Source: SIG701 sp045611685 (GTDB lineage Bacteria; Bacillota; Clostridia; Oscillospirales; CAG-272). Taken from it: a stretch of 64,000 bases of DNA. The translations under genes were made by a program, and so were the position numbers. Location: the NCBI GenBank assembly GCA_045611685.1, contig JAZKXO010000026.1:1-64000 (forward strand). The letters run 5' to 3'. Positions within the stretch are counted from its first letter, which is position 1. Every line of letters starts with the position of its first letter. Shown here one piece after another: positions 53,128-61,841 of the stretch. Under the pieces are notes generated by a model. It was given only the letters and a program-made list of their open reading frames with translations, had not been told where the DNA came from and ran no database searches.

Positions 53128-53155
53128 GAGGGCAGATGTTCGCATCCGCCCTCTA
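53128..53155 (+). terminator. Terminator of the Gly/Met-rich protein gene
   Basis: AGAGGGCAGATG / CATCCGCCCTCT stem 10 bp after the stop codon; the T-run is imperfect (TATAATTTT). Confidence 0.55.
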
Positions 53156-53195
53156 TAATTTTATGCATTTTTATGCTTTCTTAACAATTTCGCAC

Positions 53196-53223
53196 TTGAC
53201 ACCTTGTGTATTAGTGATATAAT
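53196..53223 (+). promoter_or_regulatory. Sigma-A promoter of rny
   Basis: TTGACA (53196-53201), a 16 bp spacer and TATAAT (53218-53223), leaving a leader of about 135 nt before rny. Confidence 0.75.
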
Positions 53224-53366
53224 ATAATAATGTGTAAAAGTATCTATTCGCGTATCCCCTTCCGTTTTTTACGGATTTTCGTATTTTTACATAGAAATTC
53301 CCCGCATCGATACGGAATCGATCTTTCGATATACCCATCACATTTATCAGGACAACAGGAGGTGCC

Positions 53367-54917
53367 ATGATGACTGAGATCATCATTTCCGCCGCAATTG
53401 CTGCGGTGGCTGCGCTTCCGATCGGATTTTTCTGTGGCGTGCAGTACCGCCGCCGCGTAGCGGAGGCCGAGATCGGCTCCGCCGAAGCCCAGGCAAGAAA
53501 AATACTCGAAGACGGAATCAAAGCAGCCGAAACGAAGAAAAAAGAAACCCTGCTTGAAGCAAAAGAGGAAATCCTCAAAACGAAAAACGAATTCGACCGC
53601 GAGCTCAAGGAGCGCCGCGCCGAAATCTCCCGCCAGGAAAAGCGCATCGCCACCAAGGAAGAAAACCTCGACCGCAAGGCCGAGAACCTTGAGAAAAAGG
53701 ACGAAACGCTGACCCGCAAGATCAAGGAAACGACCGAACTGCAAGAGGAGATCGAAGGGATCAAAAAAGAGCAGTACGAGCAGCTGCAGAAGGTAGCGGG
53801 TCTTACCGCCGCAGAAGCGAAGGCACAGCTCGTTGAGGAAATGACCGAGGAGATCCGCCGCGAGCAGTCCATCCGCCTCACCGAGCTGGAAGCGGAATTC
53901 AAGGAAGAAGCCGACGCGAAGGCGAAAAACATTATCGCACTCGCAATCCAGCGCTGTGCATCCGATCAGGTAGCGGAGGCGACGGTTTCCGTCGTTGCCC
54001 TGCCGAACGACGATATGAAGGGCCGCATCATCGGCCGCGAGGGACGCAACATCCGCGCGATCGAGCAGATGACCGGCGTCGATCTCATCATCGACGACAC
54101 GCCCGAGGCGATCACCGTATCGGGCTTCGATCCCGTACGCCGCGAGGTGGCACGTCTTGCGCTCGAAAAACTCATCTCGGACGGACGTATCCATCCGACG
54201 CGCATTGAAGAGACCGTCGAGAAGGCACGCCGCGAGGTGGATGCCGAGATCAAATCCGCCGGTGAGCGCGCAACGTACGACACGGGTCTGCACGGCTTCC
54301 AGCCGGAGATGATAAAACTCCTCGGCCGTCTGAAATACCGCACGAGCTACGGACAGAACGTCCTTATGCACTCCATCGAAGTATCGCTCCTCTCCGGCAT
54401 TATTGCCGACGAGCTCGGCTGTGATTCTACGCTCGCAAAGCGCGCGGGCCTTCTCCACGATATCGGTAAGGCACTGACGCAGGAGGTCGAGGGATCGCAC
54501 GTACAGCTCGGCGTTGAGCTTGCAAAACGCTTCCGCGAATCGGCGGACGTGATCCACGCGATCGAGGCGCACCACGGCGACGTGGAGCCGAAGACGCTCG
54601 TTGCCATGATCGTGCAGGCGGCAGACGCAATCTCTGCGGCACGCCCCGGCGCACGCCGTGAGAATCTTGAAAACTACATCAAGCGTCTGACGAAGCTCGA
54701 AGAGATCGCCAACTCCTACAAGGGCGTTGAGAAGAGCTTCGCGATCCAGGCCGGCCGTGAGCTGCGCATCATGGTCAAGCCCGAGATGGTAAAGGACGAC
54801 GATATGGCACTGGTTGCCCGCGAGATCGCCCAGAAGATCGAAGGGGAGCTTGAATACCCCGGACAGATCAAGGTAAGCATCATCCGCGAAAACCGCGCCA
54901 CGGACTACGCAAAATAA
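53367..54917 (+). CDS. rny: Ribonuclease Y
   Basis: Membrane-anchored endoribonuclease that starts mRNA decay in Bacillota. 516 residues: an N-terminal membrane helix (IIISAAIAAVAALPIGFF), a long charged coiled coil (about 40-200), a KH domain (GRIIGREGRNIRAIEQMTG), and an HD domain (LMHSIEVSLLSG, LLHDIGKAL near residue 364). AGGAGGTG precedes the start; a second ATG follows directly. The next gene is ymdB, the usual neighbour. Confidence 0.97.
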   Translation: MMTEIIISAAIAAVAALPIGFFCGVQYRRRVAEAEIGSAEAQARKILEDGIKAAETKKKETLLEAKEEILKTKNEFDRELKERRAEISRQEKRIATKEENLDRKAENLEKKDETLTRKIKETTELQEEIEGIKKEQYEQLQKVAGLTAAEAKAQLVEEMTEEIRREQSIRLTELEAEFKEEADAKAKNIIALAIQRCASDQVAEATVSVVALPNDDMKGRIIGREGRNIRAIEQMTGVDLIIDDTPEAITVSGFDPVRREVARLALEKLISDGRIHPTRIEETVEKARREVDAEIKSAGERATYDTGLHGFQPEMIKLLGRLKYRTSYGQNVLMHSIEVSLLSGIIADELGCDSTLAKRAGLLHDIGKALTQEVEGSHVQLGVELAKRFRESADVIHAIEAHHGDVEPKTLVAMIVQAADAISAARPGARRENLENYIKRLTKLEEIANSYKGVEKSFAIQAGRELRIMVKPEMVKDDDMALVAREIAQKIEGELEYPGQIKVSIIRENRATDYAK

Positions 54918-54930
54918 AAGAAAACGGCAT

Positions 54931-54979
54931 CCGCGCCGGGTAAGGGTGATTATGATTTCCCGTGCCCGGCGCGGTTTTT
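54931..54979 (+). terminator. Terminator/attenuator between rny and ymdB
   Basis: CCGCGCCGGG / CCCGGCGCGG with a 24 nt loop, followed by TTTTT. It may reduce read-through from rny into ymdB. Confidence 0.6.
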
Positions 54980-55018
54980 CCGCGCGGGGCGCGTGCCCTT
55001 TCAGAAAGGATTCATTTT

Positions 55019-55789
55019 ATGAAAATTCTCGTTCTCGGCGACGTCGTCGGCGCCGCCGGCACACAGTATCTCGCAGAAGGGCGCAGACTCTGGCGTCTCC
55101 GTGATTCGCTCCGTGCCGATCTCGTGATCGTCAATGCGGAGAACGCCGCACCGGGCAACGGCACCACGCCCGACGCCGCACGCGCGCTCTTTGATGCGGG
55201 CGCGGACGTTCTGACCGGCGGCAATCACTCTTTTCGCCGCCGCGAGTTCTACACGATGCTCGATGACGAAAGATACGTTCTGCGCCCGGCGAACTACCCG
55301 TCAGAAGCGCCCGGGCACGGCTTTTGCATCACCGAATGCGCCGGTTGGCGCCTGCTCGTCATAAACCTCGCGGGATGTGTGTACATGGAGCCGCTCGCGT
55401 CTCCGTTTGAGACGGCTGACCGTATCCTCAAGGAAAACGAAGGACGCTTTGACGGAGCGGTCGTGGATTTCCACGCGGAGGCGACGAGTGAGAAGATCGC
55501 GCTTGCGCGTTATCTGGATGGGCGCGTCTCCGCCGTGTTCGGCACGCACACGCACGTTGCCACCGCAGATATACAGATCCTCCCGGGCGGCACGGGCTAT
55601 ATCACCGACGTCGGCATGTGCGGCTCGCACGCAGGTATTCTCGGCGTGGCGACCGAGCCGATCCTCAAAAAATTCCTCACAAAAATGCCGTCGTATTTTA
55701 CCCCTGCCGAGGGGGAGTGTGCGCTTCACGGCGCGCTCTTTGAGATCGAAAACGGAAAATGCCTCCGCGCCGAGGCGATAAACGCCTGA
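55019..55789 (+). CDS. YmdB-family metallophosphoesterase
   Basis: 256 residues. Dinuclear-metal phosphodiesterase of the YmdB family; the B. subtilis protein acts on 2',3'-cyclic nucleotides and affects biofilm choice. Motifs: LVLGDVVGAAG, IVNAENAAPGNG, LTGGNHSF, VVDFHAEATSEK, FGTHTHVATAD and DVGMCGSHAGILG. AGAAAGGA precedes ATG 55019. It sits after rny as in B. subtilis. Confidence 0.93.
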   Translation: MKILVLGDVVGAAGTQYLAEGRRLWRLRDSLRADLVIVNAENAAPGNGTTPDAARALFDAGADVLTGGNHSFRRREFYTMLDDERYVLRPANYPSEAPGHGFCITECAGWRLLVINLAGCVYMEPLASPFETADRILKENEGRFDGAVVDFHAEATSEKIALARYLDGRVSAVFGTHTHVATADIQILPGGTGYITDVGMCGSHAGILGVATEPILKKFLTKMPSYFTPAEGECALHGALFEIENGKCLRAEAINA

Positions 55790-55919
55790 AACGGCGGATT
55801 TGTTCTTGAAAAATGTGCGCGCCCTCTTGTAAAATGTGCGCGGTTTTGCTATAATAAGGTATGGTTATCTTGGGGGCTTCGCCCCCGCGCACCCTTTAGG
55901 CGAAAGGAGATCCTACACT

Positions 55920-56294
55920 ATGAAAGCCTCCCCGACAGCGAAGCGGACGCTTCTCTTTCTTCTGCTCAATTTCGTGATCGTTTTCGTGGTGTACCGGATC
56001 TTTCTGTATTTTGAACTCGTCATCGGAATGATCTTGTATCTCGCCGCGGCGGCAATCCTCGCGATCGTGTTTTATACGGTCAACCGCGGCTTTGGGAAGC
56101 CGATCACCGATCCCGACGATCTCCCCAAGGCTTGGTCTGCGGCAGAAAAAACCGCGTATCTTGCCGACACGGCAAAGCGGAGCGAGGCGGCTCGAAAAAT
56201 CCTTCTGTGGTTTTTCCCGATCGTTCTGACGCTTCTCATTGATATTACGAATCTGTTTCTCCTCGAGCCGCTTCTCGATGCGCTCGGGATGTAA
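55920..56294 (+). CDS. Three-helix membrane protein, unknown function
   Basis: 124 residues, no family recognised. Hydrophobic segments at about 9-27 (LLFLLLNFVIVFVVY), 31-53 (FELVIGMILYLAAAAILAIV) and 98-120 (WFFPIVLTLLIDITNLFLL), with a cytosolic loop KPITDPDDLPKAWSAAEKTA between the second and third. ATG 55920 follows AAAGGAG. A likely promoter (TTGTAAAA...TATAAT) lies at about 55828-55856. Confidence 0.7.
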   Translation: MKASPTAKRTLLFLLLNFVIVFVVYRIFLYFELVIGMILYLAAAAILAIVFYTVNRGFGKPITDPDDLPKAWSAAEKTAYLADTAKRSEAARKILLWFFPIVLTLLIDITNLFLLEPLLDALGM

Positions 56295-56416
56295 TTGCCG
56301 GGGGCGGGAGACGAAGCCCCCGTTCAAATGCAGTTTTCCGCGCGGCGGCGCGAAGCGATATTGATACAGTAAACTTGAACGAAATCCTCATACTACTACG
56401 TAAGAAGTGATATACT

Positions 56417-57262
56417 ATGAAAACGATTGATCTGCACACGCACTCCCTTCACAGCGACGGGGCGGATTCCCCCGCCGAGGTTGTGCGCCGCGCCCACGAG
56501 GCGGGTCTCTCCGCGATCGCCCTGTCCGACCACGACTGCGTCTCGGGCGTGGAGGAAGCCATGGCGGAAGGCAAAAAACTCGGCGTTGAGGTGATTCCGG
56601 CGGTGGAACTGTCCGCGACGTGCGATACGGAATTGCACATCCTCGGCTACTACATTGACATACATAACGAAAAATTACAAGAAAAACTGAAAGAGGCGAT
56701 CCGCGTACGCGACGAGCGGCAGGAGGAAACGTGCCGCAAGCTTCGTGAGCAAGGCTTTGACATCACGATGGAGGAAGCACGCGCTGAGGCGAACGGAAAC
56801 CCGATCCTCTGCCGCGCGCATTTCGCGCAGATCATGGTACGGAAAGGCTACGCCGAATCGGTAAAGGACGCGTTCAAGCGGTATCTCTCCGTCGGATGCT
56901 ACGCCTACTCGAACCGACAGGCGCTCTCCCCCGAGGAGGCGGTCTCCCTCATCCGTGAGGCGGGCGGCGTCCCCGTGGCGGCGCATCTGCATCTCATCAA
57001 AATGCCGGATGATACGCTTTACGAATTCTTAAAATCCCTTATCCCCCACGGGCTGTGCGGCGTGGAGGGCTACTACACCGACTACACGCCCGACATGCAG
57101 GCGCGCTACCAAAAAATGGCGGCGGATCTCGGGCTCATCCTCTCCGGCGGCACGGACTACCACGGCAAAAACAAGCCGCACATCTCGATCGGGCGGGGGC
57201 TTGGCGATCTTTCCATCCCGTACGATTTACTCTATGATATCCGAGCACTGGCAAAGTGCTGA
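56417..57262 (+). CDS. PHP-domain phosphoesterase (RNase AM/TrpH-like)
   Basis: 281 residues. The PHP metal motifs are intact: DLHTHSLHSDG, SDHDCVSGVEEA, IPAVELSA, and late HLHLIKMP and GGTDYHGKNK. This is the RNase AM/TrpH family, which removes nucleotides from short RNA 5' ends or acts on 3',5'-nucleoside bisphosphates. 36 bp before gnd, same strand. Confidence 0.9.
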   Translation: MKTIDLHTHSLHSDGADSPAEVVRRAHEAGLSAIALSDHDCVSGVEEAMAEGKKLGVEVIPAVELSATCDTELHILGYYIDIHNEKLQEKLKEAIRVRDERQEETCRKLREQGFDITMEEARAEANGNPILCRAHFAQIMVRKGYAESVKDAFKRYLSVGCYAYSNRQALSPEEAVSLIREAGGVPVAAHLHLIKMPDDTLYEFLKSLIPHGLCGVEGYYTDYTPDMQARYQKMAADLGLILSGGTDYHGKNKPHISIGRGLGDLSIPYDLLYDIRALAKC

Positions 57263-57298
57263 ATATAAATAAGAAAATATTACATAAGGAGATTTCCA

Positions 57299-58762
57299 AT
57301 GAAAAAGGCTGACATTGGCCTCATAGGCCTCGCCGTTATGGGCGAAAATCTGGTTTTGAACATGGAGTCCAAGGGATTCACCGTGGCTGTGTTCAACCGC
57401 ACCACCGAAAAGGTAAAGAACTTCGTAGAGGGTCGCGGCGCCGGCAAGAACATCATCGGTGCGTATTCTCTTGAAGAGCTCGTCCAGAACGTAGAGAAGC
57501 CCCGCAAGATCATGATGATGATCAAGGCAGGCTCCGCTGTGGATGCAACGATCGATTCTCTGCTTCCTCTCCTTGACGACGGCGACGTCATCATCGACGG
57601 CGGTAACTCCCACTTCCCGGACACCGCACGCCGCACCGCGTACGTAGAATCGAAGGGCAAGCTGTACATCGGCACGGGCGTTTCCGGCGGTGAAGAGGGT
57701 GCCCTCAACGGCCCGTCTCTCATGCCCGGCGGCTCGAAGGCTGCATGGCCGCTCGTAGCACCGATCCTGCAGGCGATCTGCGCAAAGGTAGAGGACGGCT
57801 CTCCCTGCTGTGACTGGGTTGGCGAAAACGGCGCCGGTCACTTCGTTAAGATGGTACATAACGGTATCGAGTACGGCGATATGCAGCTGATCTGCGAAGC
57901 ATATCACCTCATGAAGAATCTCCTCGGCATGACCGCCGACGAAATGCACGAGGTATTCGCCGAGTGGATGAAGGGCGACCTTGACTCCTACCTCGTAGAA
58001 ATCTCCCGCGACATTCTCGCATACAAGGATACGGACGGCGAGCCGATCGTGGAAAAGATCCTCGACACCGCCGGTCAGAAGGGTACCGGTAAGTGGACGG
58101 GTATCGCCGCTCTCGACGAGGGCGTGCCGCTGACGCTCATCGGTGAGGCCGTATTCGCACGCTGCCTGTCCGCTATGAAGGAAGAGCGCGTAGAAGCGTC
58201 CAAGATCCTGCCCGCTAAGGCAGAGAACGCGCCGAAGCTGACCGCCGAGGAGAAGGCAGAATGGATCGAAGCGATCCGCTGCGCTCTGCTCGCATCGAAG
58301 ATCGTATCCTACGCACAGGGCTACACGCTCATGCGTGCCGCTGCCAAGACCTACGGCTGGAATCTGAACTACGGCGGCATCGCGCTCATGTGGCGCGGCG
58401 GCTGTATCATCCGCTCCGTATTCCTCGGCAAGATCAAGGATGCGTTCGACAAGAATCCCGAACTCACGAACCTGCTTCTCGACCCGTACTTCACCGAGAA
58501 GATCACCTCTCTTCTGCCCGGCTGGCGTAAGGTAGTAGCCGAGGCTGCGATGACCGGCATGCCGATCCCCGCATTCTCCTCTGCTCTCTCCTACTACGAC
58601 GGCTACAGATGCGATCGCCTGCCGGCAAACCTGCTCCAGGCACAGCGCGACTTCTTTGGAGCACATACATACGAAAGAATCGATGCCGAGCGCGGAAAAT
58701 TCTTCCATACCAACTGGACCGGCCACGGCGGCGACACCGCGGCAAGCCAATACGTAGTCTAA
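57299..58762 (+). CDS. gnd: 6-phosphogluconate dehydrogenase, decarboxylating
   Basis: Oxidises 6-phosphogluconate to ribulose 5-phosphate with NADP+ in the pentose phosphate pathway. 487 residues, the long form. Rossmann start GLAVMGENLVLNMESKGF with NRT, the signature GVSGGEEGALNGPSLMPGG, the catalytic Lys/Asn in HFVKMVHNGIEYGDMQL, and the C-terminal DRLPANLLQAQRDFFGAHTYER all fit. AAGGAGAT precedes the start. The downstream PfkB kinase supports a role in sugar acid use. Confidence 0.96.
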   Translation: MKKADIGLIGLAVMGENLVLNMESKGFTVAVFNRTTEKVKNFVEGRGAGKNIIGAYSLEELVQNVEKPRKIMMMIKAGSAVDATIDSLLPLLDDGDVIIDGGNSHFPDTARRTAYVESKGKLYIGTGVSGGEEGALNGPSLMPGGSKAAWPLVAPILQAICAKVEDGSPCCDWVGENGAGHFVKMVHNGIEYGDMQLICEAYHLMKNLLGMTADEMHEVFAEWMKGDLDSYLVEISRDILAYKDTDGEPIVEKILDTAGQKGTGKWTGIAALDEGVPLTLIGEAVFARCLSAMKEERVEASKILPAKAENAPKLTAEEKAEWIEAIRCALLASKIVSYAQGYTLMRAAAKTYGWNLNYGGIALMWRGGCIIRSVFLGKIKDAFDKNPELTNLLLDPYFTEKITSLLPGWRKVVAEAAMTGMPIPAFSSALSYYDGYRCDRLPANLLQAQRDFFGAHTYERIDAERGKFFHTNWTGHGGDTAASQYVV

Positions 58763-58774
58763 GCAGTTGGGTCC

Positions 58775-58893
58775 CGGGGGGGCGTGCCCCTTGGCGCAGT
58801 GCAGGGCGCGAAGCCCTGCGCCCCCCGGCAGGGGATCGGCGTTTCTTTTGTGAACTTTTCTTTGCGCCTGTGGTGTCAAAGAAAAGTGGCAAA
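58775..58893 (-). repeat. Dispersed ~115 bp intergenic repeat, copy 4 (minus orientation)
   Basis: Reverse complement of copy 1, including the GGGGGGCGCAG and CCTGCACTGCGC parts, so it is the closest partner of 22684-22804. The remaining part of this gap (58894-59174) has no gene but holds two strong hairpins: GCACCGCAA/TTGCGGTGC (58945-58966) and a 13 bp perfect stem GCCGGGGAAAGAA/TTCTTTCCCCGGC (59047-59059 / 59079-59091), possibly a leader of the kinase gene. Confidence 0.65.
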
Positions 58894-59174
58894 CAACTTC
58901 GCCTTTCTTTGCTGAGGGGGTGGACCCCCTTGCATCCCCATACTGCACCGCAAATACTTGCGGTGCGGGCACCGGCTGACGGAAAGATTTCCGGAACAAA
59001 AGGGCAAGGTTTTCTTCATAATCGCCACAGCCAAAGAGTTTGGGGCGCCGGGGAAAGAAACTTCCGCGCTTGAGATGGTTCTTTCCCCGGCACGGCATCT
59101 ACAACGTTGGACGAAGGCCCTGTCCAAAAGCTGAGATTTTCCAAAAATCTATTTTTACATAAGGATTTATCATC

Positions 59175-60248
59175 ATGAAACTTCGTGAAAACTGCAAATA
59201 CGCCTTGGTGTGCCCCACCTCCATGGGTGTGCGCATCACGCCGCCGAACGGACAGCCCGTAGCATCCGCGAACACCTTCGTAATGCAGGCTACGTCTGCG
59301 GAAACGAACGTGCTTTCCATCTCCGCATTCCTCGGTCTGCCCACCAAGGTGCTGACCACCTTCGTAAAGGATTCCCCCATCGCCGACTTTATCAAGCGCG
59401 ACCTGCGCGCCCGCGGCATGGACTTTGAGGGCAAGGAAGTTGAGCAGGGCGGCCCCTGGGGCTACCGCCACCAGTTCAACATCGCCGATTCCGGCTACGG
59501 CAGCCGCGGTCCCCGCGTTTGCAACGACCGTGCAGGCGAGGTCGGACGCACGCTCAACATCAAGGATTTTGACCTCGACCGCATCTTCGGGGAGGAAGGC
59601 GTACAGATCCTCCACCTCTCCGGTCTTATCGGTGCACTCTCTCACGAGACGTCCATCTTCTGTCTGGAGCTTGCACGCGCCGCTAAGAAATACGGCACGC
59701 TGATCTCCTTTGACCTCAACCACCGCGCTTCCTTCTGGAAGGGCCGTGAAGAGGAACTCCACGACATCTTCACCGAGATCGCTTCCGTTTCCGATATTCT
59801 CATCGGCAACGAGGAAGACTTCCAGCTGTGCCTGGGCGTACAGGGCCCCGAGGCAGGCGGCAAGGACATTGGCGCGAAGATTGACTCCTTCAAGGAGATG
59901 ATCGGCAGAGTAAAGGCACAGTTCCCGAACGCATCCGTATACGCAACGACGCTTCGCCAGGTTGTGAACGTAAACAACCACCTGTGGGGCGCGATCCTTC
60001 TCGCCGGTGACGAGTGGCACGTCGTAGAACCCCGCCCGATCACCGTTCTCGACCGCATCGGCGGCGGCGACGGCTTCGTCGGCGGCATGCTGTACAGCAT
60101 CCTCCGCGGCTGGGAGAGCGAAAAGTGGATCCAGTTCGGCTGGGCATCCGGCGCGCTCGCTACCACGTTCCTCACCGACTACGCACAGCCGGCAGACGAA
60201 GAGATGGTCTGGTCCGTCTGGGGCGGCAACGCAAGAGTTAAGAGATAA
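59175..60248 (+). CDS. PfkB-family sugar kinase, probably 2-keto-3-deoxygluconate kinase
   Basis: 357 residues of the ribokinase/PfkB family. The C-terminal signature DRIGGGDGFVGGMLYSIL holds the catalytic Asp. The N-terminal part (GQPVASANTFVMQATSAETN) and the segment SFDLNHRASFWKG followed by IGNEEDF are typical of KdgK-like kinases. The stretch VCNDRAGEVGRTLN is not common to ribokinases. It would phosphorylate 2-keto-3-deoxygluconate; this matches gnd upstream only loosely. ATG 59175 follows ATAAGGATTT. A CTGTGC-type terminator follows. Confidence 0.85.
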   Translation: MKLRENCKYALVCPTSMGVRITPPNGQPVASANTFVMQATSAETNVLSISAFLGLPTKVLTTFVKDSPIADFIKRDLRARGMDFEGKEVEQGGPWGYRHQFNIADSGYGSRGPRVCNDRAGEVGRTLNIKDFDLDRIFGEEGVQILHLSGLIGALSHETSIFCLELARAAKKYGTLISFDLNHRASFWKGREEELHDIFTEIASVSDILIGNEEDFQLCLGVQGPEAGGKDIGAKIDSFKEMIGRVKAQFPNASVYATTLRQVVNVNNHLWGAILLAGDEWHVVEPRPITVLDRIGGGDGFVGGMLYSILRGWESEKWIQFGWASGALATTFLTDYAQPADEEMVWSVWGGNARVKR

Positions 60249-60322
60249 TTATGGCGGGGGAAACTTTTTACAAAAAAGCTTCCCCCGTACCCCTTTCAAA
60301 AAACCTTTATACTGAAAAACAG

Positions 60323-60367
60323 AATCACGTCTGTGCGCGGTTTTTGCACAGGCGTGATTTTTTATCG
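60323..60367 (+). terminator. CTGTGC-type terminator after the kinase gene
   Basis: AATCACGTCTGTGCGCGG-loop-GCACAGGCGTGATTTTTT. The full 45 bp is repeated without change at 61023-61067. Confidence 0.75.
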
Positions 60368-60667
60368 GAAGCAATTTCCGCAGAATGAATATCCCTCATT
60401 GATCAGCGCATCTGCCGCGCCTTCGTAATACCGGCGGTTTTCGTCGTGAATCAGAGCGGCAGTACCGCAGGTTATTTTGTGGATTTTCTTCGAACGGATG
60501 TTGAGAATGTATTCGTCTTGTACGCTCTCCGTGTATTCGCGCTCGGGTTCGCTTCGGATAAGTATAATTTCTTCCTTGGCACAGGAGTTAAATAAAAGGA
60601 AAAAGAAGACAACAACCCATATACACCCTTTTCTCCACCGGGATGCGTGAGCTTTTTTTATTAGCAT
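60362..60667 (-). CDS. Predicted lipoprotein with Ada-like zinc-binding domain
   Basis: 101 residues. A signal segment CIWVVVFFFLLFNSC ends in a lipobox-like Cys. The mature part has the pattern YILNIRSKKIHKITCGTA...GYSFCGNCF, the metal-binding fold seen at the N-terminus of Ada and in secreted nucleases (N-x-x-S-x-x-x-H-x-x-x-C ... C-x-x-C). Function unknown. It has a TTGACA-N18-TATAAT promoter (60728-60699), inside which lies a perfect operator-like palindrome, and it faces a small XRE regulator. Confidence 0.7.
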   Translation of the reverse strand: MLIKKAHASRWRKGCIWVVVFFFLLFNSCAKEEIILIRSEPEREYTESVQDEYILNIRSKKIHKITCGTAALIHDENRRYYEGAADALINEGYSFCGNCFR

Positions 60668-60698
60668 TTCCCCTCGCCTCGCAAATAGTTTTTATTGC

Positions 60699-60743
60699 AT
60701 TATAACACCGTGCGGTGTTATTTGTCAATGCCGAACGGTGTTT
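60699..60743. promoter_or_regulatory. Divergent promoter with two operator-like palindromes
   Basis: Minus promoter: TTGACA (60728-60723), 18 bp, TATAAT (60704-60699). Site 1, AACACCGTGCGGTGTT (60704-60719), fills the spacer. Site 2, AATGCCGAACGGTGTTT (60727-60743), reads on the other strand as AAACACCGTTCGGCATT, a near copy. They are probably bound by the XRE protein encoded at 60787. Confidence 0.65.
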
Positions 60744-60786
60744 TTACGTATAATAACTTTATATAATAGATCTGTGAGGTTATTAT

Positions 60787-60990
60787 ATGTACGTCTACAA
60801 ACGTATACGGGATCTACGGGAAGATCACGACAAAACGCAGAAAGAAATTTCTTCGTTTTTGAATATGCATCTGACCGTCTATCAGCGCTATGAGCGCGGA
60901 GAAAGAGAACTTCCTTTATGGGCGGCGATTAAACTGGCAGATTATTACCACGTCTCGCTCGATTATCTGGTCGGGCGAACGGATAAATAG
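60787..60990 (+). CDS. Small XRE-family regulator
   Basis: 67 residues, a single helix-turn-helix: RIRDLREDHDKTQKEISSFL, HLTVYQRYERGERELPLW, IKLADYYHVSLDYLVGRTDK. This is the usual phage- and element-type Cro/C1 fold. TGAGGTT precedes the ATG. It is divergent from the lipoprotein gene and close to the prophage end, so it may belong to the prophage or to a separate small module. Confidence 0.88.
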   Translation: MYVYKRIRDLREDHDKTQKEISSFLNMHLTVYQRYERGERELPLWAAIKLADYYHVSLDYLVGRTDK

Positions 60991-61022
60991 AAGAACGCCC
61001 CGCAAAAACTCTATATAATACA

Positions 61023-61067
61023 AATCACGTCTGTGCGCGGTTTTTGCACAGGCGTGATTTTTTATCG
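61023..61067 (+). terminator. CTGTGC-type terminator after the XRE gene (exact 45 bp copy)
   Basis: Identical to 60323-60367, 700 bp away. It ends the XRE gene; the phage lysin gene ends 2 bp further on from the other side. Confidence 0.75.
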
Positions 61068-61068
61068 T

Positions 61069-61587
61069 TCATATTTCGAAATATCCTCGGTTCAGCCGCG
61101 CGTGTGAAAAATTCGCGCACCCGGCCGTCCCGTACTGCCAAACCGTCGGCGAAAACGTAAGCGCACGCGCTTCGGTCACGCCCCACGAAAGGAGCCACAC
61201 GGGATACGGCGAGGGCGTCTTTACCGCCGCGGGCGGGGCGGCGAGCATCGGGGCAAACCCGGCTGCCGAAACGGCACGGAGAAACTTCTCCGCTTCGGGC
61301 ATCTGTCTATTCTCCTCCGCGCGGCAGGCCGCCCAGAGGCGAACGCGCTCGCGAAGCGGTTTAATAAGCGAGAGAAACAGCAGAGCCTCCCTTCGCCCGT
61401 CCGCGAAAAGCTCGTGATACACGCCGACGGCGATCCCCGCCCGCTCGGCGGCTATGATATTCTCACTAAAACGCTGATCGGGGACAAGGCCCGCCGATAC
61501 GCGGATGAGCGCAAACGCGATGCCGGCGGCTTCGGCGCCCGCCCAATCAAAGCAGCCGTCACGGGCACAAACGTCGATCCCGTTCAC
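61069..61587 (-). CDS. GH25-like phage endolysin
   Basis: 172 residues. Starts NGIDVCARDGCFDWAGAEAA, with AFALIRVSAG, FSENIIAAERAGIAVGVYHE and the end WQYGTAG: the layout of glycoside hydrolase family 25 lysozymes. The core is shorter than the usual ~190 residues. It has GIDV and VGVYHE, but the typical D-x-E catalytic strand is not clear (the region reads RLWAACRAEENRQM), so activity is uncertain. Start overlaps the holin-like gene by 4 bp. Last gene of the prophage lysis block. Confidence 0.75.
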   Translation of the reverse strand: MNGIDVCARDGCFDWAGAEAAGIAFALIRVSAGLVPDQRFSENIIAAERAGIAVGVYHELFADGRREALLFLSLIKPLRERVRLWAACRAEENRQMPEAEKFLRAVSAAGFAPMLAAPPAAVKTPSPYPVWLLSWGVTEARALTFSPTVWQYGTAGCANFSHARLNRGYFEI

Positions 61588-61841
61588 GGAAAATCCTCCC
61601 TTTCGAGATCGTGCAGGCGGATCTCATGCGCCTGCAGCTGCCGCCCGTGCGCCTCGATTTCCGCGTACATCTCCTCGTGCTCGCGATCGCGCTCTTTACG
61701 ATCCCGCGAGAGTGCGTCACCCATGTTTTTGACCGTTACGTCAAGCCTTGTGAGAACGGAGGACAACTTGAACCCGAGCGTTCCGACGGTAATGAGAAAG
61801 CCGCCGAGCGTAATAAGCCCCGCTACGATCGCCCAGGTCAT
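61584..61841 (-). CDS. Holin-like/XhlA-type phage membrane protein
   Basis: 85 residues: one N-terminal membrane helix (AIVAGLITLGGFLITVGTLG) followed by a charged coiled coil (RLDVTVKNMGDALSRDRKER and on). This fits small phage lysis proteins such as XhlA/haemolysin types. It overlaps both neighbours by 4 bp, between the tail protein and the lysin. Confidence 0.7.
   Translation of the reverse strand: MTWAIVAGLITLGGFLITVGTLGFKLSSVLTRLDVTVKNMGDALSRDRKERDREHEEMYAEIEAHGRQLQAHEIRLHDLEREDFP

Noticed and set aside
60323..61067. The 45 bp identical repeats as prophage attachment sites
   Set aside because: They are terminator hairpins of a family seen at five other places, and only 700 bp lie between them; an attachment role needs evidence from the far end of the prophage.
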